Below, in pieces: positions 24,913 to 37,700 of a stretch of DNA of 64,000 nt. The notes beneath the pieces were generated by a model. That model saw only the letters and a program-made list of their open reading frames with translations. It searched no databases and was not told the origin of the DNA. The stretch lies in assembly GCA_013396755.1 (NCBI GenBank), contig VWZF01005250.1:415027-479026 (forward strand). The letters are read 5' to 3'. The stretch comes from Sclerurus mexicanus (Eukaryota; Chordata; Aves; Passeriformes; Furnariidae). Numbering within the stretch: position 1 is the first letter of the stretch; each line of letters begins with the position of its first letter. The position numbers were made by a program, and so were the translations under genes.

Positions 24913-25844
24913 GTGCTATTAACTACATAGGCAATGTTGACCCATAAAAATAAAAATTGCAAATTTATCTTTTATCCATATTCCACTTCTAACAAACAGT
25001 TATGTACTTTGTTAATTTATCAATTGAAAAGCAGCATACAGGGTCTGTCCATTATCTGCCTGGTAAACTCATTCCAGTGAAACAAGTGACAACAAATAAC
25101 ACAAACAACACATGAAACGCCTCATGGAAGATCAGGTCCTGCACACCTAACTCTGGGCATGCAGTCCTATGTAGCAAGAACTCTGCAGCGTGACAACCTT
25201 TCCCAGAATGGGTTAGTATTTCTAAAGCACCGTAAGGAGTCTTGCACACCATCAGACAGGATTAGTTATTATTCCTCTAATACTCATTGTCTACCAGTGC
25301 ATACACACTGGACTCAATAAGCTACGTGTTTATAATTATAATTTATGTATATATTTCCACAAATTTTCTTGAAGAACAGCATTTTGCTGTGAACTGAATG
25401 CAGAATCAGGAACCAAGAGCTGCTCTGCTCTAACCTTTGCTGCAGTAACAGGTTCTTGAGTCTGCAGCCTTCAGCAAACCTCCTCCTACATTTGTGAAAT
25501 GAAGATATAAACACCTGCTTGCTTACCTAGAGAAGGGCACCAGAAAACTGTTCGGCCTTCACAACCAAGAGCCAAGACTGGCAAATTCTGTATTTGGCAG
25601 GGAAGGATTACACAGTGCCCTGCAACCCGAGTGCCGCTTTGGCACCCGATTGCATTGTCTCTGTTTGCTTTCCAGGGGGAGTTTAAGTCTCTGTTTCACC
25701 TCCAAACCTGTAGACAGTTACGGCTGGCAAACCATAATCACAGAATTTGTCCCCCTGACTTCAGGAGGATTAATTAGATGCCTAGAGGTAAGGAAGTAAG
25801 CAAATATTTGCAGAGTGAGGGCTATGTTTGGTGAAGGGCCAATT
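24913..25844. other. Gene-free DNA
   Basis: Ordinary AT-rich DNA with a more balanced part near 25550-25760. No gene or repeat is recognised. Confidence 0.5.
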
Positions 25845-26250
25845 TTCCCAATTGATAATGTATAAATAAAAATCATGCCTAATTTGCTTCCATTACTAAT
25901 GCTTTATATAATTGGAAGCAAATTAGATGCTTTATTTTAAATTGTTTGCATACAAATCTTATTTTCTTTAAAAGTAGGAATCAACAGCCATTTCTGTCAC
26001 ATTTTACAAAGACCGAGCATAAGGAGCTTTTTATTTTAAATCATCTCATTATGTACTGAAGTTAAACATTTGATATAACACTACCTAACAGAAATAAAAT
26101 TAAATAAATAATAATGAAAAACAATCCCAAATATTAATTAATCTAGAGCATTTTCATTTGATACACACTCAATAATTTTAAACTTTTTAAAACTATTTTA
26201 AAGATATTGTATTCTTCATACAAATTACAAGAAAATGACTCATGCAACTG
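25845..26250. promoter_or_regulatory. Candidate conserved regulatory block with palindrome
   Basis: The block is very AT-rich without being simple repeat and contains TAATTTGC, ATTAATTAAT (26133-26142), AATAATTTTAAA and several ATTTGCAT-like strings. It carries a perfect 13-bp inverted repeat (25880-25892 with 25913-25925). The appearance matches ancient conserved non-coding DNA of vertebrate gene deserts. This is an inference from composition and structure. Confidence 0.35.
25880..25925. repeat. 13-bp perfect inverted repeat, 20-nt spacer
   Basis: TAATTTGCTTCCA (25880-25892) is matched by its exact reverse complement TGGAAGCAAATTA (25913-25925), and one more C-G pair lies outside. By a rough base-composition estimate a 13-bp arm with so short a spacer is unlikely to occur by chance in 64 kb. 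It could fold as a small hairpin or serve as two opposed copies of one protein site. Confidence 0.8.
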
Positions 26251-29200
26251 AGAATGTTATTAAATAATATACATACATAGTTCACATCACTTTTGTCAAA
26301 TTGTCACCATATTCCTCAAAATAACCTGAGTCTTTCTATTCAAAAGAAAGTAAAAAAGTCTCACAAATAGCAGTTAAAGACTCCTTCTCTCAAAGATAAC
26401 TCAGCAGAAAATACTGATGATTGATAGCAGAGTGCTAAAACCTTAAATTTGTGAAACAGGACAAAGGTCATGAACAGGAGTCCACAGAAACAGAACTACG
26501 CTCTTTTCACACTGAGGTTTAGAATAGCCTGATTTTCTGAAGTCTCTTGGTTCTCTCTCAGCCTCACTCCTCCTGAACAGATGTGAATACCATTCTGGGT
26601 CTATTACAAGTCAAAGCATAATTACTTGTGTGTTAAACTAGTGTGGGTACTTCCCACAGCCAGCAAAAGCAGAGTTACTACTGCCGATCATACATCCTTT
26701 AGAGCTCTGTTTTATTGCAAGTACCATGCCACCACATCCCTGTGGAAAGGCACGTGAATAAAAGAGACACTTTGTGAGGTGCAAAGTGAAAACAAACCCC
26801 ATCGAACCAGACAACTTTTTCACTGCATAGATTATCAGACAAAAAAAATCACAAATAAATGGCCTAGATGGAACTTTCCAAGCCTGTGGATGGAGGGAAA
26901 ATAAAAGGATAAACTACAGTCCCTGCCTTCCTTGATTTTTTTAAATGCTGATATCAGCTATGTTTCACCCCTAACTTTGTATGACTCATGTCAATTCTTC
27001 TCACTTATGTCCATGACAACTACATCTACCATAATCCGGAAAAGAAAATCTAAAAAAATTATGTCCTTTGGGTCTAGAACACAAGCCCCTTTTCTTCAAT
27101 TACTCTTGGAGCAAGTTCCCTAACCTTGGTTAAGCAGTAGGTGTTGTGAACTTGTTCTATCCTTCAGTGATGACTGAAGCTTGTCAAGGAGAAACAATTC
27201 TCTGTTAAATTCCTATCACTTCCTCACAACAGACATCAGAGGACGTTGACATTATTTGCAAGAATGCAAATCACCTCATTTGCACCCAAATTTGAAATTA
27301 CACAGAATTTAGTAACTGTGACATAGTTGCTCCTCTCCAACCATACAATGGTTGGATATACTAATGTACACGGCCTTCTGTCATTCGGGGGATTCCTACC
27401 AGTCATGAGATTTTTGATATTACTTGCATTTCTCAAAACTCCCTAGAAATGATGTTCATAATTTGAAAGATAACATAAAGAATTTAATCTCTTAGTATGT
27501 TCTACTCCTCAAAATGCCCTGGCATAATCACTAATGTCCAACGCACAGTGAGCAGGAGGTAACGCTGAATATTCTGCTTGACAGAGAAAGTGCAGAAACA
27601 CAAGTCAGGTGGCCTAAGGAACGCTCTTCAAGTAGTTCAGTCTCTTTTACAAATGCTTTCCATGCATTTCTGGATCCAAGTAATTCCGACATTGTCTGTT
27701 TTCTGAGAAGACCAGATCCTTAATGGAAAAACTGCTGCTAGCTATGTGTTCATTAGAATTGGAAATGGAGAGTCACTCTTCTAGCCTGGAGCCAGAAGGT
27801 GGGCTATCTTGGAGGCAGGGTTGATAGCTTTTGAATACCAGATGAAGTCTATAGATACAAGACTGGTGTCAAATGACAAGAGCCTTAAGCAGATGGATGA
27901 CAGTGTGTGTGCACTATAGGCTGTTGTTAATTTACTAGCTAGAGATAATGCTTCTTTAAAATTAAAAATGAGTCATTGGAAAAGAGCCCGAGAGGCCATA
28001 GCCTGCAGATTTCAGGCCTCCTGGCAGGCCTGCATTGTGGGGGATATGTTTTTATAGAATTATGAAAATTAAAATTGCATGTTAGAGGGAAAGAAAATGT
28101 AATAGTTTCTCTTACTAGCTATTTAAGCTATTCATAGTCCGGATTTGTAACTCAAAAGTACATATTCAATAAAATGAAATAAACTAGTCATAGTAACTCA
28201 TAGACATCATATAGATGAGCAATGGTAAAGATCTATAATATTAATGAATTTTCAAGTGGCAAGCTGTGGGGTTTATGTTTGCAACTATGCTTTCATTATT
28301 TTAGCATGACCATATACAACGTCCTTCCTTTTCACTACTGCTCTGCATAGGACTTTTCACTGCTGTTGGCTTATGTTGGAAATAGCACTTTTCCTCTGCT
28401 TTGATCTTGGGATGAAAATTTCACATCATAACTCTTGCAAGAGTGTCAATATATTTCCATGTCATCATACAGACAGGGCTGTCTCATTGTTTCCTTGCTT
28501 CAAGTGTAAGACTGTACATCAGATTCTATGTAAAATTTCTGTGAGAGTCCAGTTTGATAAAGAAGCGACTTACCACCCAAGGCAAAACAGGGAGTTGTAA
28601 AGAACAAGTACATAGGTCTATCACTTCCATGCTACCATTTACTATGCTGTCTAGAACTTACTGGGCCACTCACTATCATCTAAGTTTAAGAAAACAGTGA
28701 AAAATTCAAACTCTCAGCCATCCAGAGAGGCTGGATCTTGCTGTCAATGTAGCCAGTATTGCTCCTGAGCCCTCTAACAACTTAACGCACTGCCTTACAA
28801 CCAGATTCCATCTGATGTGGAAAATACACTATAGGCAACACAACACTAAAGCCTAGATGATTCCTTTAATATTCTCATCTATCCAATGCAGAAATAACAG
28901 TACCTTACAATTTTTCAGTACTTTTTGCCCCTACAGAGGTTGGTGAATATATCCCTTTGGATACCAGTATCCCTAGAATCCCAGCTTAAAGACACAAAAG
29001 ATAGAACATGATAACTCCGTGAGTGAGCCAGAAGAGGAACCCCATCCTTGTGACTCCCAGTTCTGTCTCCTTGCGGATGGAACACAAGGCTCACATAGTT
29101 TTTAATCCATAACCCCAGTGAGCTGAAGTAGAAAGCCTACTACTCTGTTCCAGCCCTCTATACTGACTCAGCACCACTGAGCTCAGCAGCGTTACTGATG

Positions 29201-29346
29201 GTTTATACATACGTGAATGAGGGCAGAATTAAATATGGCATATGTAAAGAGGTGTTCTTCAAAGCTTAAAAAGAAATGAGAGGAAAGAAGCGGAAGAATA
29301 TGCATACAGTGAATTAGCTATCCTGCATAATATACTACAATCAAGG
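26251..29346. other. Gene-free DNA
   Basis: No gene recognised. A perfect 9-bp hairpin with a 3-nt loop (TCCAACCAT / ATGGTTGGA) lies at 27336-27356. Such short stems are expected by chance a few times per window. The remainder has scattered short open frames without motifs. Confidence 0.5.
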
Positions 29347-29844
29347 TCACATATAAATATTTATGTATGGTGCCCTGCCCATACAATATTGTACCAACTC
29401 TTTCCAACAGTGACAGAGACCTCTGTGCACTAAATGGTCTTTTTCAGCTTTAGAAAACTTCAAGACAAAAGCATCTACCATAGAGACTTTAGTCACAAAC
29501 ATGTCCAGGTATTTCAGTGCAGGAGCAGCTCTGTGAGAGCACCTCTCATTTCCACTTGAAGGTGAAAGGCTGACTTTACAAAAAAGTTTCTCTCTTTTTT
29601 CAGTCCTATGCAACACCACCTGTCTCATCAGCAGGACACCTCTAAAGGGATGGGCCTCAAGGCACCTCAGTCCCAAGATTCTCCATGCCTCATTCTTCAT
29701 CCACGCTGCTAGTAATGTACCATCACTGGCACAGTTACACCTGAACACTCTGGTGCTGCCAAACACCTGGCTTGATTTTCCACTGTCCAAATGAAAAATA
29801 AGCATAATCTGCTTTTTGAGGATACAGCAAATGAGGGAGTTCAT
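29347..29844 (-). CDS. Longest ORF of the window, unrecognised, probably chance
   Basis: This is an ATG-initiated frame of 165 codons; without requiring ATG it is open to 29889. It is the longest on either strand. In sequence this AT-rich, such a length is somewhat beyond what chance would commonly give, though local GC is higher. The predicted peptide starts with a Cys/Ile-rich hydrophobic segment (about residues 2-18), then a basic middle with Ser/Arg and Leu, and a C-terminal part with Lys, His and Trp. No domain, repeat or catalytic motif is recognised. No promoter, splice site or poly(A) context could be tied to it. Alternatives are a decayed retrotransposon or gene fragment, or simple chance. 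Function cannot be assigned. Confidence 0.12.
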   Translation of the reverse strand: MNSLICCILKKQIMLIFHLDSGKSSQVFGSTRVFRCNCASDGTLLAAWMKNEAWRILGLRCLEAHPFRGVLLMRQVVLHRTEKREKLFCKVSLSPSSGNERCSHRAAPALKYLDMFVTKVSMVDAFVLKFSKAEKDHLVHRGLCHCWKELVQYCMGRAPYINIYM

Positions 29845-29889
29845 GACAAATTGTGTTGGTTTATGCAGAATAGTGATAATAAGATACAA

Positions 29890-31184
29890 ATGAGAATTTT
29901 TTGCTTAATGAATAATACTAATCACGTTTCAACAAATGCTGTGCCCTTCTAATTAGAGAGAATGCATAAAATCAGCTTAATTTATTTGTGACTAGTTATA
30001 CATAGTTTAAATATTTACTAGAGATTTACTCTAACGTTTGAAAGTATTTTAAACAGTTCTTGCAGTAACAGCAGACCTGGTAATGTAAAGGAGGTTACAG
30101 TCCTAACTTCTGCCCTCTGTGTAGTTATGCAGCATGCGGTGCATATCCCCAGTTTTCAAGATGCAAGAGAAAGGATATTATTGATTTACATGCTAATTCT
30201 CCAACTGTTACTAATTTTCTTGATTCCTGCTTCCAAAGTTGCACTTCCAACATTCATCACTGTAGTACACTAGAGGGGCTGAGCATCTTTTTCAATAAAT
30301 TACAGGAACTATGACTAATTATAGTGATATTAACTATGCAAAGTAATGTGTAACTTAAAATGGATACGTTTATCATTTCAAATTATGCTTTTGACTCTTG
30401 ATGGCCTAATACATGGATGCTTTTTCTTTTTTTTTAATACAGATTATGAACTGTGCTATATCTTTTTAAAAAATCTTTTTCACAGATACAGGCATACCTT
30501 GTAAATTTGATGAATGGAAATAAATCATTTACATCCCATATAATGTTTAGTGGGTAGAGGACAAGACGAGTACCAAGGGCAAGTAGGGCCAAATCCTGAT
30601 TGTTTTAGTAAAGTACTCGGGATTCAGCTTGAACAGTGCCATTAGCATGTATCTGGCCTACAGGATTTGTCCCACATACTTTATGTCTTCCTAATGCTGG
30701 AAAGCTTGGCTGACAATACCAACAGGGTCAAGCAGTCAAAGCAAAAACGTAAGTGCAACTGGCTTTCATAGTATGCAAAGTATGTTGCAAAGGCTTAAAA
30801 TACAGAAGCTCTATAACAATGGCAATGAAGTTGTGCATGTGCAAGAACTCTGCATAGCAGCAGGGCTGTTTAATGGCACCATATTGCTGTAGTTCTCCTT
30901 TCAGACTGGAAAAAAATGCAACCTCTGTTATCTTGGTCATTCTTGTATTACCTACTATTTGCTCTTAGTAAGCAAACGAAATTAAGGAATAACATAGACT
31001 GGTATGTTGCAGAGACATTGTCAGGGAAACCAGAGCAGTGCAGATGGACAGTGCCAGATTTCTCTACAAGATTTGCAGAAACCGAACACCAGAGACCAAG
31101 GAGTTTGGCCATATAGTTAGAATATGATTTTCCACTATGCAAGAATAGTCTATGTCTTATTCTCTTTAAAAAAAAAAAGAACCA
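29890..31184. other. Gene-free AT-rich DNA
   Basis: AT-rich DNA with a poly-T tract near 30427-30437 and an A11-type run at about 31168-31178 just before the CR1 ORF2 fragment. No gene is recognised. Confidence 0.5.
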
Positions 31185-31735
31185 TGCAGGCATCTCCAGG
31201 GGTTTACCAGAGGAATATCTGCCCTCTGGACCTCTGCCATTAGCTCCCTAGTTAGCCAATACATCCACTTCTGAGTATTGTGATGGATGCTCTTGTGCTT
31301 GCATGATACTGTCCTTAAAAACCTGCCACCTTTCCTGGGCATGTTTCCCCTTCCCAGCTGCCTTCCATAGGATCTGACCATTAGTTTCCTTAAGCTGTCA
31401 AAGCTGACTCTCCCGAGGTCCAGAGACTTCACCCTGCTACTCTCCTTCCTCATTTCTCTCACGATATTGAACTCCACCCTATCACGGTTATTACAGCCAA
31501 GGCTACCACCGATCACCACATCCTCAACCAAACCTTTATTGTTAGTGGACAGCAGCAGATCCAGCTGTGAACCACCCAGCTGGCTTTTCCAATACCTGTA
31601 TCAAGAAATTATTCCTGCCACCCTCCAGAAATCTTTTTACTGCTTGTCTCCCAACATCTGCCCTTTCATCAGACGCCAGTTCTTCCAAAGGTAAAGGAAG
31701 TGTAAGCTGATGCCTTAATGACAGTGCCTTCAAAA
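31185..31735 (-). mobile_element. CR1-type LINE, internal ORF2 fragment (endonuclease C-terminus and linker)
   Basis: Read on the minus strand, the segment from 31735 downward encodes remnants of CR1-clade ORF2. A first frame holds NNFLIQVLEKP (about 31576-31610). After a frame change near 31550 a second frame reads LDLLLS, VEDVVIGGSLGC and VEFNIVREM, then a basic linker and WLTRELMAEV. The order matches the end of the apurinic endonuclease domain, with its GGSLGCSDH-type string, and the linker toward the reverse transcriptase. In place of the usual Ser-Asp-His there is Asn-Asn-Arg, and the frame is broken, so the copy is inactive. Both ends are cut off, with no 3' tail. It is an old, internally isolated piece, unlike the common 3'-end copies. 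Assignment is from memory of CR1/L3-type proteins. Confidence 0.8.
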
Positions 31736-34700
31736 ATTACACAAAATCACTAGTATTTTAATATTCTCCCATGAAGTAGCTGTAGACAGCAATTAGATAT
31801 CCCCTTAGCCTTCTCTTCTTAAAATTGAGCAAATCCAACTCTCACCCTCTCCTCGTATGTAATGAGCTCCACAATGTTTCATATATAGTGGTTCTGATTA
31901 CTAAAAAAATTTAATTCAAAGAAGCTTTGGTAGAAGACAATTTCTGAGACTATTTAAAATCAGAAGTGAAAATCACTTACTAGCATCATTTACAATTTTA
32001 AAGCACAGCTCACAGCTGTCCTAGTTATGCTCTTATCAATCTCTTCTGGACAAGTATTCTCAAGTCCTTTTCCTCATCTAATGTTTTCTAATTCTCCTCT
32101 CAAGAAAATTTACTCTCAGGAAGTCATTGAGAGTTCACAATCTAATTAAACAAAAATGCTGTATGACAAAATTTACCACAGATGCATCAACCACACTCTT
32201 TAAGTAGAGCTCAGAGATTCTCAAATTTGAAAATTCCTGATCAAAATCTAGGCCACTTTAGAAACTCTTCAAATAGTATGTCCATGGCAAGGAATAATAA
32301 GGTTCTGTCCTTGTAAAGTCTTATGAATCTCAACCATTACCATCAGCACTTAGAAAAAGACTTGTAGCTTTAAGCAACATGAAAGGAATGAACAGGTTTT
32401 CTACAATTCAGAACATTTCACATGACTGATATTACAGTTGCACTTTGCTCAGGCACTTACTTTCACTTTTTACTTCTCAGGGAAAGGTGTCAATCTAAAG
32501 TTCATAGTCACTAAACTACTACCAGGTGCAAAATTCTACACCACTATAAAATTGTCCTCTTTGTAAATAGTACCTTTATGTCATGTTTCATGCTTTTATT
32601 ACCATAGTTACCAAAAAAAAAGAATTTCAGCCTTGGAGATCAGAAACCCAGATGCCATGTTAGCTCTGTTATGGTTAGGTGCAGTCCAATTAAATGTTTT
32701 TATACTGTACCCTATTTCATTAGTTCTTCATTTCAATTGTATTTGATTTAGCTGTAAAATTCAAAAATTTAAGACATTTATCTTTAGATCTGCTCTGGTC
32801 TACTTCATGAGTCCCAAAATTCTCACTCTTGTGGCACCAACCTTTTTCTCCCAGATATTCCATTTTTTTGATCATGCAAAGGTACAATAAGACTGCAAAC
32901 ATATAGTTGAAAAACAGCTGGAAGTCTACAACTTCCTCTCCTTTTCAATATACATTAATTTAGAGACAGAAGACTAACAAATGAATTTGCCTTGCAGGGT
33001 GGAAGAAAGCCAAAACACTGCCATCATTTTATTCTGTGCAGAGAAACAAGGTTCTTATAATAGAATAAGAATAGACAAGGATGTGGAGGCACAATATGAC
33101 ACACCACAGACATGATCCTTTGGGGTCCAGCTGCAAACAGGAGATCTGTATGTTGAGTTTTTGAGGCTCCTAACTGAGACCACAAAATCTCAGGCATGGA
33201 ACTTGGCCATGTGGAATGACCATCTTCTCTTACACTGACTACTACTACCCACAACTGCTAAGATATTTCCTAATATTTAAGCTCTCCTAATTCTTCTAAG
33301 CTTTTTTCTAAGCTTTTCCAATCACTGCCCAGCCACGAATGAACAAAGCTTCAGGACTGAGGGGTGGGGGGCAGGGGGAATGGATGCTTAGGAGTTCTGC
33401 TTCTCCTTCTCCTCATTGTAAATTCCTGTAGATTGCTGATCTGACATAACTCATTATTCCCCAAAAAACACTGAACGATTTCAAGAGTAGTGATGCACAA
33501 CCCGTACCAGTGCTTTTATTTTAAGCCTCAAAGATACACAAATTGGTATTTAAAGAGTGCTTCCTGAAGAATTTATAACATCCAAATCTCCCACATTGAG
33601 AACAGCGAGGTTTCATGAAAGGAATGAAGAAATACAGCCATTTAAATGGTTCAGCATCATTAAAGTACTCCTAACTAGCTACTCCTAGAGAAGAATGTCA
33701 GTTTCACAGACAAAATATTAGTTCCTTCTTAGACAGACTTTAAATAAGGCTTAAGTGGGATATCAATGACTGAAATATGCTCATTTTTCCTTAGCTTCTC
33801 CAGAGAGGATTTCCTATGATTCTAAATAGGAATAGTCTAATGGCTTTGACTTAACTGTGTTTCTGAACCTCAAGAAAGTAGGCTCTCTTCCCTAAGATCT
33901 TCTTTTTATCTGATATTAAGAGTTGTTCGGTTGCCTGTAAATTCTTTCATTAGCCACTATATATCAGATTTTCAGAGGTACTGTGAACCAGAACTCTGGC
34001 TTCAGAGGGAGGGGAGCATGCTGGAAGATTGTATCTATGTACAGTCCAACATCTTCCTCAATTATATATTACACTGAAAGGCACCAAATCATCGGTATAA
34101 AGTGTCCTACACACAGGAAGACCATCAGGCCTGTTTTACAGAAGTTGACATGCTGAAGTGCAGCTGTGCCCAGCTGCCTGAGCAGGGAAACTTCTGTGCT
34201 CTGGACAGGTGGGCTTCCAGCATCACCTAAAACTTCACTGTAAAATATATCAACACTTTTGATTAAATGGTACCTCAGTGTTATGAGAGTTATCACATTA
34301 CCAGTGTGCATTCACAGCATGGACTCCAGGACAGTCCAACCCAGTTGCTTCCTGCTGCTGATCCCATTTAGCATACTAATTCCAACTCCTTCTAAAACAG
34401 CAGGAAAACAAGACCCTAACTTGTTACATTTCATTTCTATATCACTGAGGCCATTTCAGCTCACTGAAATGTTCACTCAGAGAAGTTTTCATTACTCTTT
34501 GGTTAATGTGGCAGTTAATGTCCTTGAGCTCTATGTTCCTGTGCCCATTTAAAAATGTGCAAAAAAAACGGGTTGCCCTTATTTAGGGTACGATCTCAGA
34601 GTTGATAATTTGAAAACTCTTCATTTGCAATTGCTTGGGTGGGTAGAGAAACCATTTCCTGAAAGATGCTTCTTGCCTTTCAGATTCTTCTCAATATTAG

Positions 34701-37700
34701 AAAGGAATGGTAACTCTGGATCAGTGTTTTTTAATAAAACAGCACAGCAGTAAACAACAAAAATAAGAGTTTCATGCTTAAGGTATTACACATTAGAAAA
34801 TGTAATGTTCTATCAACGTTTCTTGCTGTTTTATAGTTAGCTGATGAATGTTGGACTTTCAATCCCTTCTATGTCCTGAGCATTCATTACATTTACACAT
34901 TTTACAGTTCTCTAGTAATTTTGCAATACATTTTCCTGAATCAGCTGATGACATTTAATGGAATGTTTAAGATACAATATAAAACCATAAATGCTTTTGC
35001 TTATTCTGGGGAAAAAAAACTGTGCATGTAAATTGGTTTTCAAATTAAAAACTACGTTGGTGTACCCAGCATTTTTGCTTCTGCTATACATATTAAAATA
35101 TAACTAAATGCCTCTTATGCAATACTGCAGCATAAGTACAAATAACAAGCATTTGTACTTTACAAGCAAGCTATATGATTAAGGAGCTATTAATGAAGTG
35201 AAACAAAACCTCAGTGCTAGAATGTAATAGCCCATGAAATTCTTATGGGGAGAAAGAGAATCTGCAGTGAATAAATATTAACCCAAATGCCAGAGAAAAC
35301 ATAAAGCAAACAAGAAAAGAAAGCATTTTTAAAGCCAAAATTTTGGTAAAAACTGCTGACTACTTAAGGAAAGTCTATTTGCATACCACAGGGCTCCATC
35401 TGCTGTGGAAAATACAGGCTGCAAGAATGATTTAATATTTAATAGAAGTAGTGGCCGTTGTTAATTATAATTTGCACATTTACAAATCAGCACTGATAGC
35501 AATACAAATTATGAAATATAAGGGTGTTATGCCGGATACTGGGGAAAATAAGATGACAGACAAAGTTAATGGAGTATCCCTAACAACAGCTCTGTCAGAA
35601 CACATCAGAGAACTAATCCAGTTACAAAGAGCCTGCAATGGAAAATCTATTTAAAATATTAAAATGCTGTTTGGTAAAAGCTTTTTCATAGTGCATTTTA
35701 CTTAAACAGTTGCTTATTGCTCATGGGTCATTAGCTGTACACCCAGATGCATTCTGCAAACCACCGTTCGGAAGAACAGTAGAAATTAAATAAGGAATAG
35801 ATTTCTGCAGCATTTTTCTTGAAATCTAGAATCATCTTACAGCAGATAAAGGCAGAAAAGTAGGATCAGCTGCTTCCAAGATAGGTGCTGTTGCTGTTAC
35901 AATGACTAGATATCTTCTTTCCTAAAAAGAAGTAACATGCTACAGAGAATTTGACTAATTTGAAAAATTCTCCAGCACTGGAAGGCATTCCAAATGGATT
36001 TAGAGACCAATATGCAGAGAAAGTCACACATACCATAAACTTGTTTCTAGTTTAAGACTTAACATCACTTCAATTTGAACACTGAAACTAAAAATTGACT
36101 CTTATTTAGTAAAAGCAGAGAAATTACCATTGATTGTTTTCATTAATCTCTTTTCTCATCATTGTGTAATATAGATTACAGATAGAAACCATTAATGTTT
36201 TAATAGCAACTCTGCTTGACGAGTCATTCATGCTGCTACTGATTTCTGTGTTGTAACATCAGGTAGGTGGTCTATAATATAAGCCATGGGGCAACCCTAA
36301 CCCCATTTAATTCAACAGATAGTTTAACCTTCATGTCACCTACTAGATACAAGGCAAAAGCAGACACAAGGCAAAAGCCTGTAATATTCCCAGTATACAG
36401 CTCATTGTAATAGATGTAAGCTAACGGTGCTCCTATAGCACAGACAAATCATATTCAGTCTGTGGAAAGAGACACAACAGCTGTCTCCTTAAAGTCCAAC
36501 AACTCCTTGGCTTAAGAAGTACATACTAATCTGAAATCTGCTCATGGGTCACTCTAGACTGATCCAGCAGTGTTTAGCTCACAGGTTCTGCTGGAAAAAG
36601 TCAAGAGTACCAAATTTTAGCTGCAGTTTCTTTTGTCCATGTATTGGTTTTCTTTTTATTTTTTGTCCACAAAAGGAAGGTTATGAAAGCAGGCAAGATG
36701 TCTCTTACTAGACATGCTGATGGAAATGGTCTGTGGAACCAAAACTACTGTTATAGGGGCACAATACACCAGCCATGACAGAACCACAAGCCTGCAACTA
36801 TCTTTCTGTTCCTTCTGCTGTTAGTGAGTATGGTTTGTTCTCTGATCAGAAGAGCTGCATTTCGTCTTCACCTTGTTACTAATACCACTAGCTGGAAATG
36901 TAAACACCATTAACGTTTGTTTTACTGGAATGCAATTTAAGACATGCTTAGATATATTGAGTTACACAGTGTCAGTTCGCCTCCAAAACAAAGTTATTCT
37001 TGAGCATCAAATGAAAAGCAGCATCTCAGTGTTAAAAACCACACCCTCCAGTGCAGAATCAGTATCAGCCCATTTTCACTCCTCACTTCCTTCCCTTAGT
37101 TGTGCGTTTCTATAAAGAAATCATTCTCATACATCCACGCCTGCAAAGACAGGAAAAAATAGATTTTGCTATTTTTGACTCTGAGTCTCTATTTATTGTG
37201 GTGCAATCAGAAAGGTGATTATAATATTATCAAAATTAATGCCCAACAATTGCATAATGTACTCATGTTTGGATTACTTACCAACCTACTTCCTTGTGGC
37301 TTTGGGAGTCTGTAAGGACAATCAGATCTTTCACAAGATGGGGGCTGGTGGGGGAGATGAATTACCCAGAATTTTAGGCAGCCTGTTCTACAGCAAGCTG
37401 CCAAGACCTCATTTGACCGTTGATGTCCCAGCCTACAGCCGTTGAGGGCAATCTCTGCTTTTTGTTAGGCAATAATTCTACTTCACAAAGAAAGGATGTT
37501 GCAAGACACAACACTGATTGCTGCAAGTTCCTCTCTTTTGCAAAACACAAAAATCTCTGATTAGCAGAAGAACTAAGAAATGAAAAATAAAGATAAAATG
37601 GTTAAAGCAGATAATGCAATTCTGGTTTATGAAACCCAGACCAAAATAACACCCCTTTCAGATATTTTTACATTCCTTTGTGTCGTGCCAGCAGTGCAAA

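Noticed and set aside
27336..27356. 9-bp stem with a 3-nt loop as a terminator or miRNA
   Set aside because: Too short for a pre-miRNA, and intrinsic terminators do not apply to this kind of genome. Chance-level.
33361..33378. G-rich run as a G-quadruplex
   Set aside because: Only three separate G runs are present (4, 6 and 5), so a regular four-run three-tetrad quadruplex needs an unusual split of the middle run.
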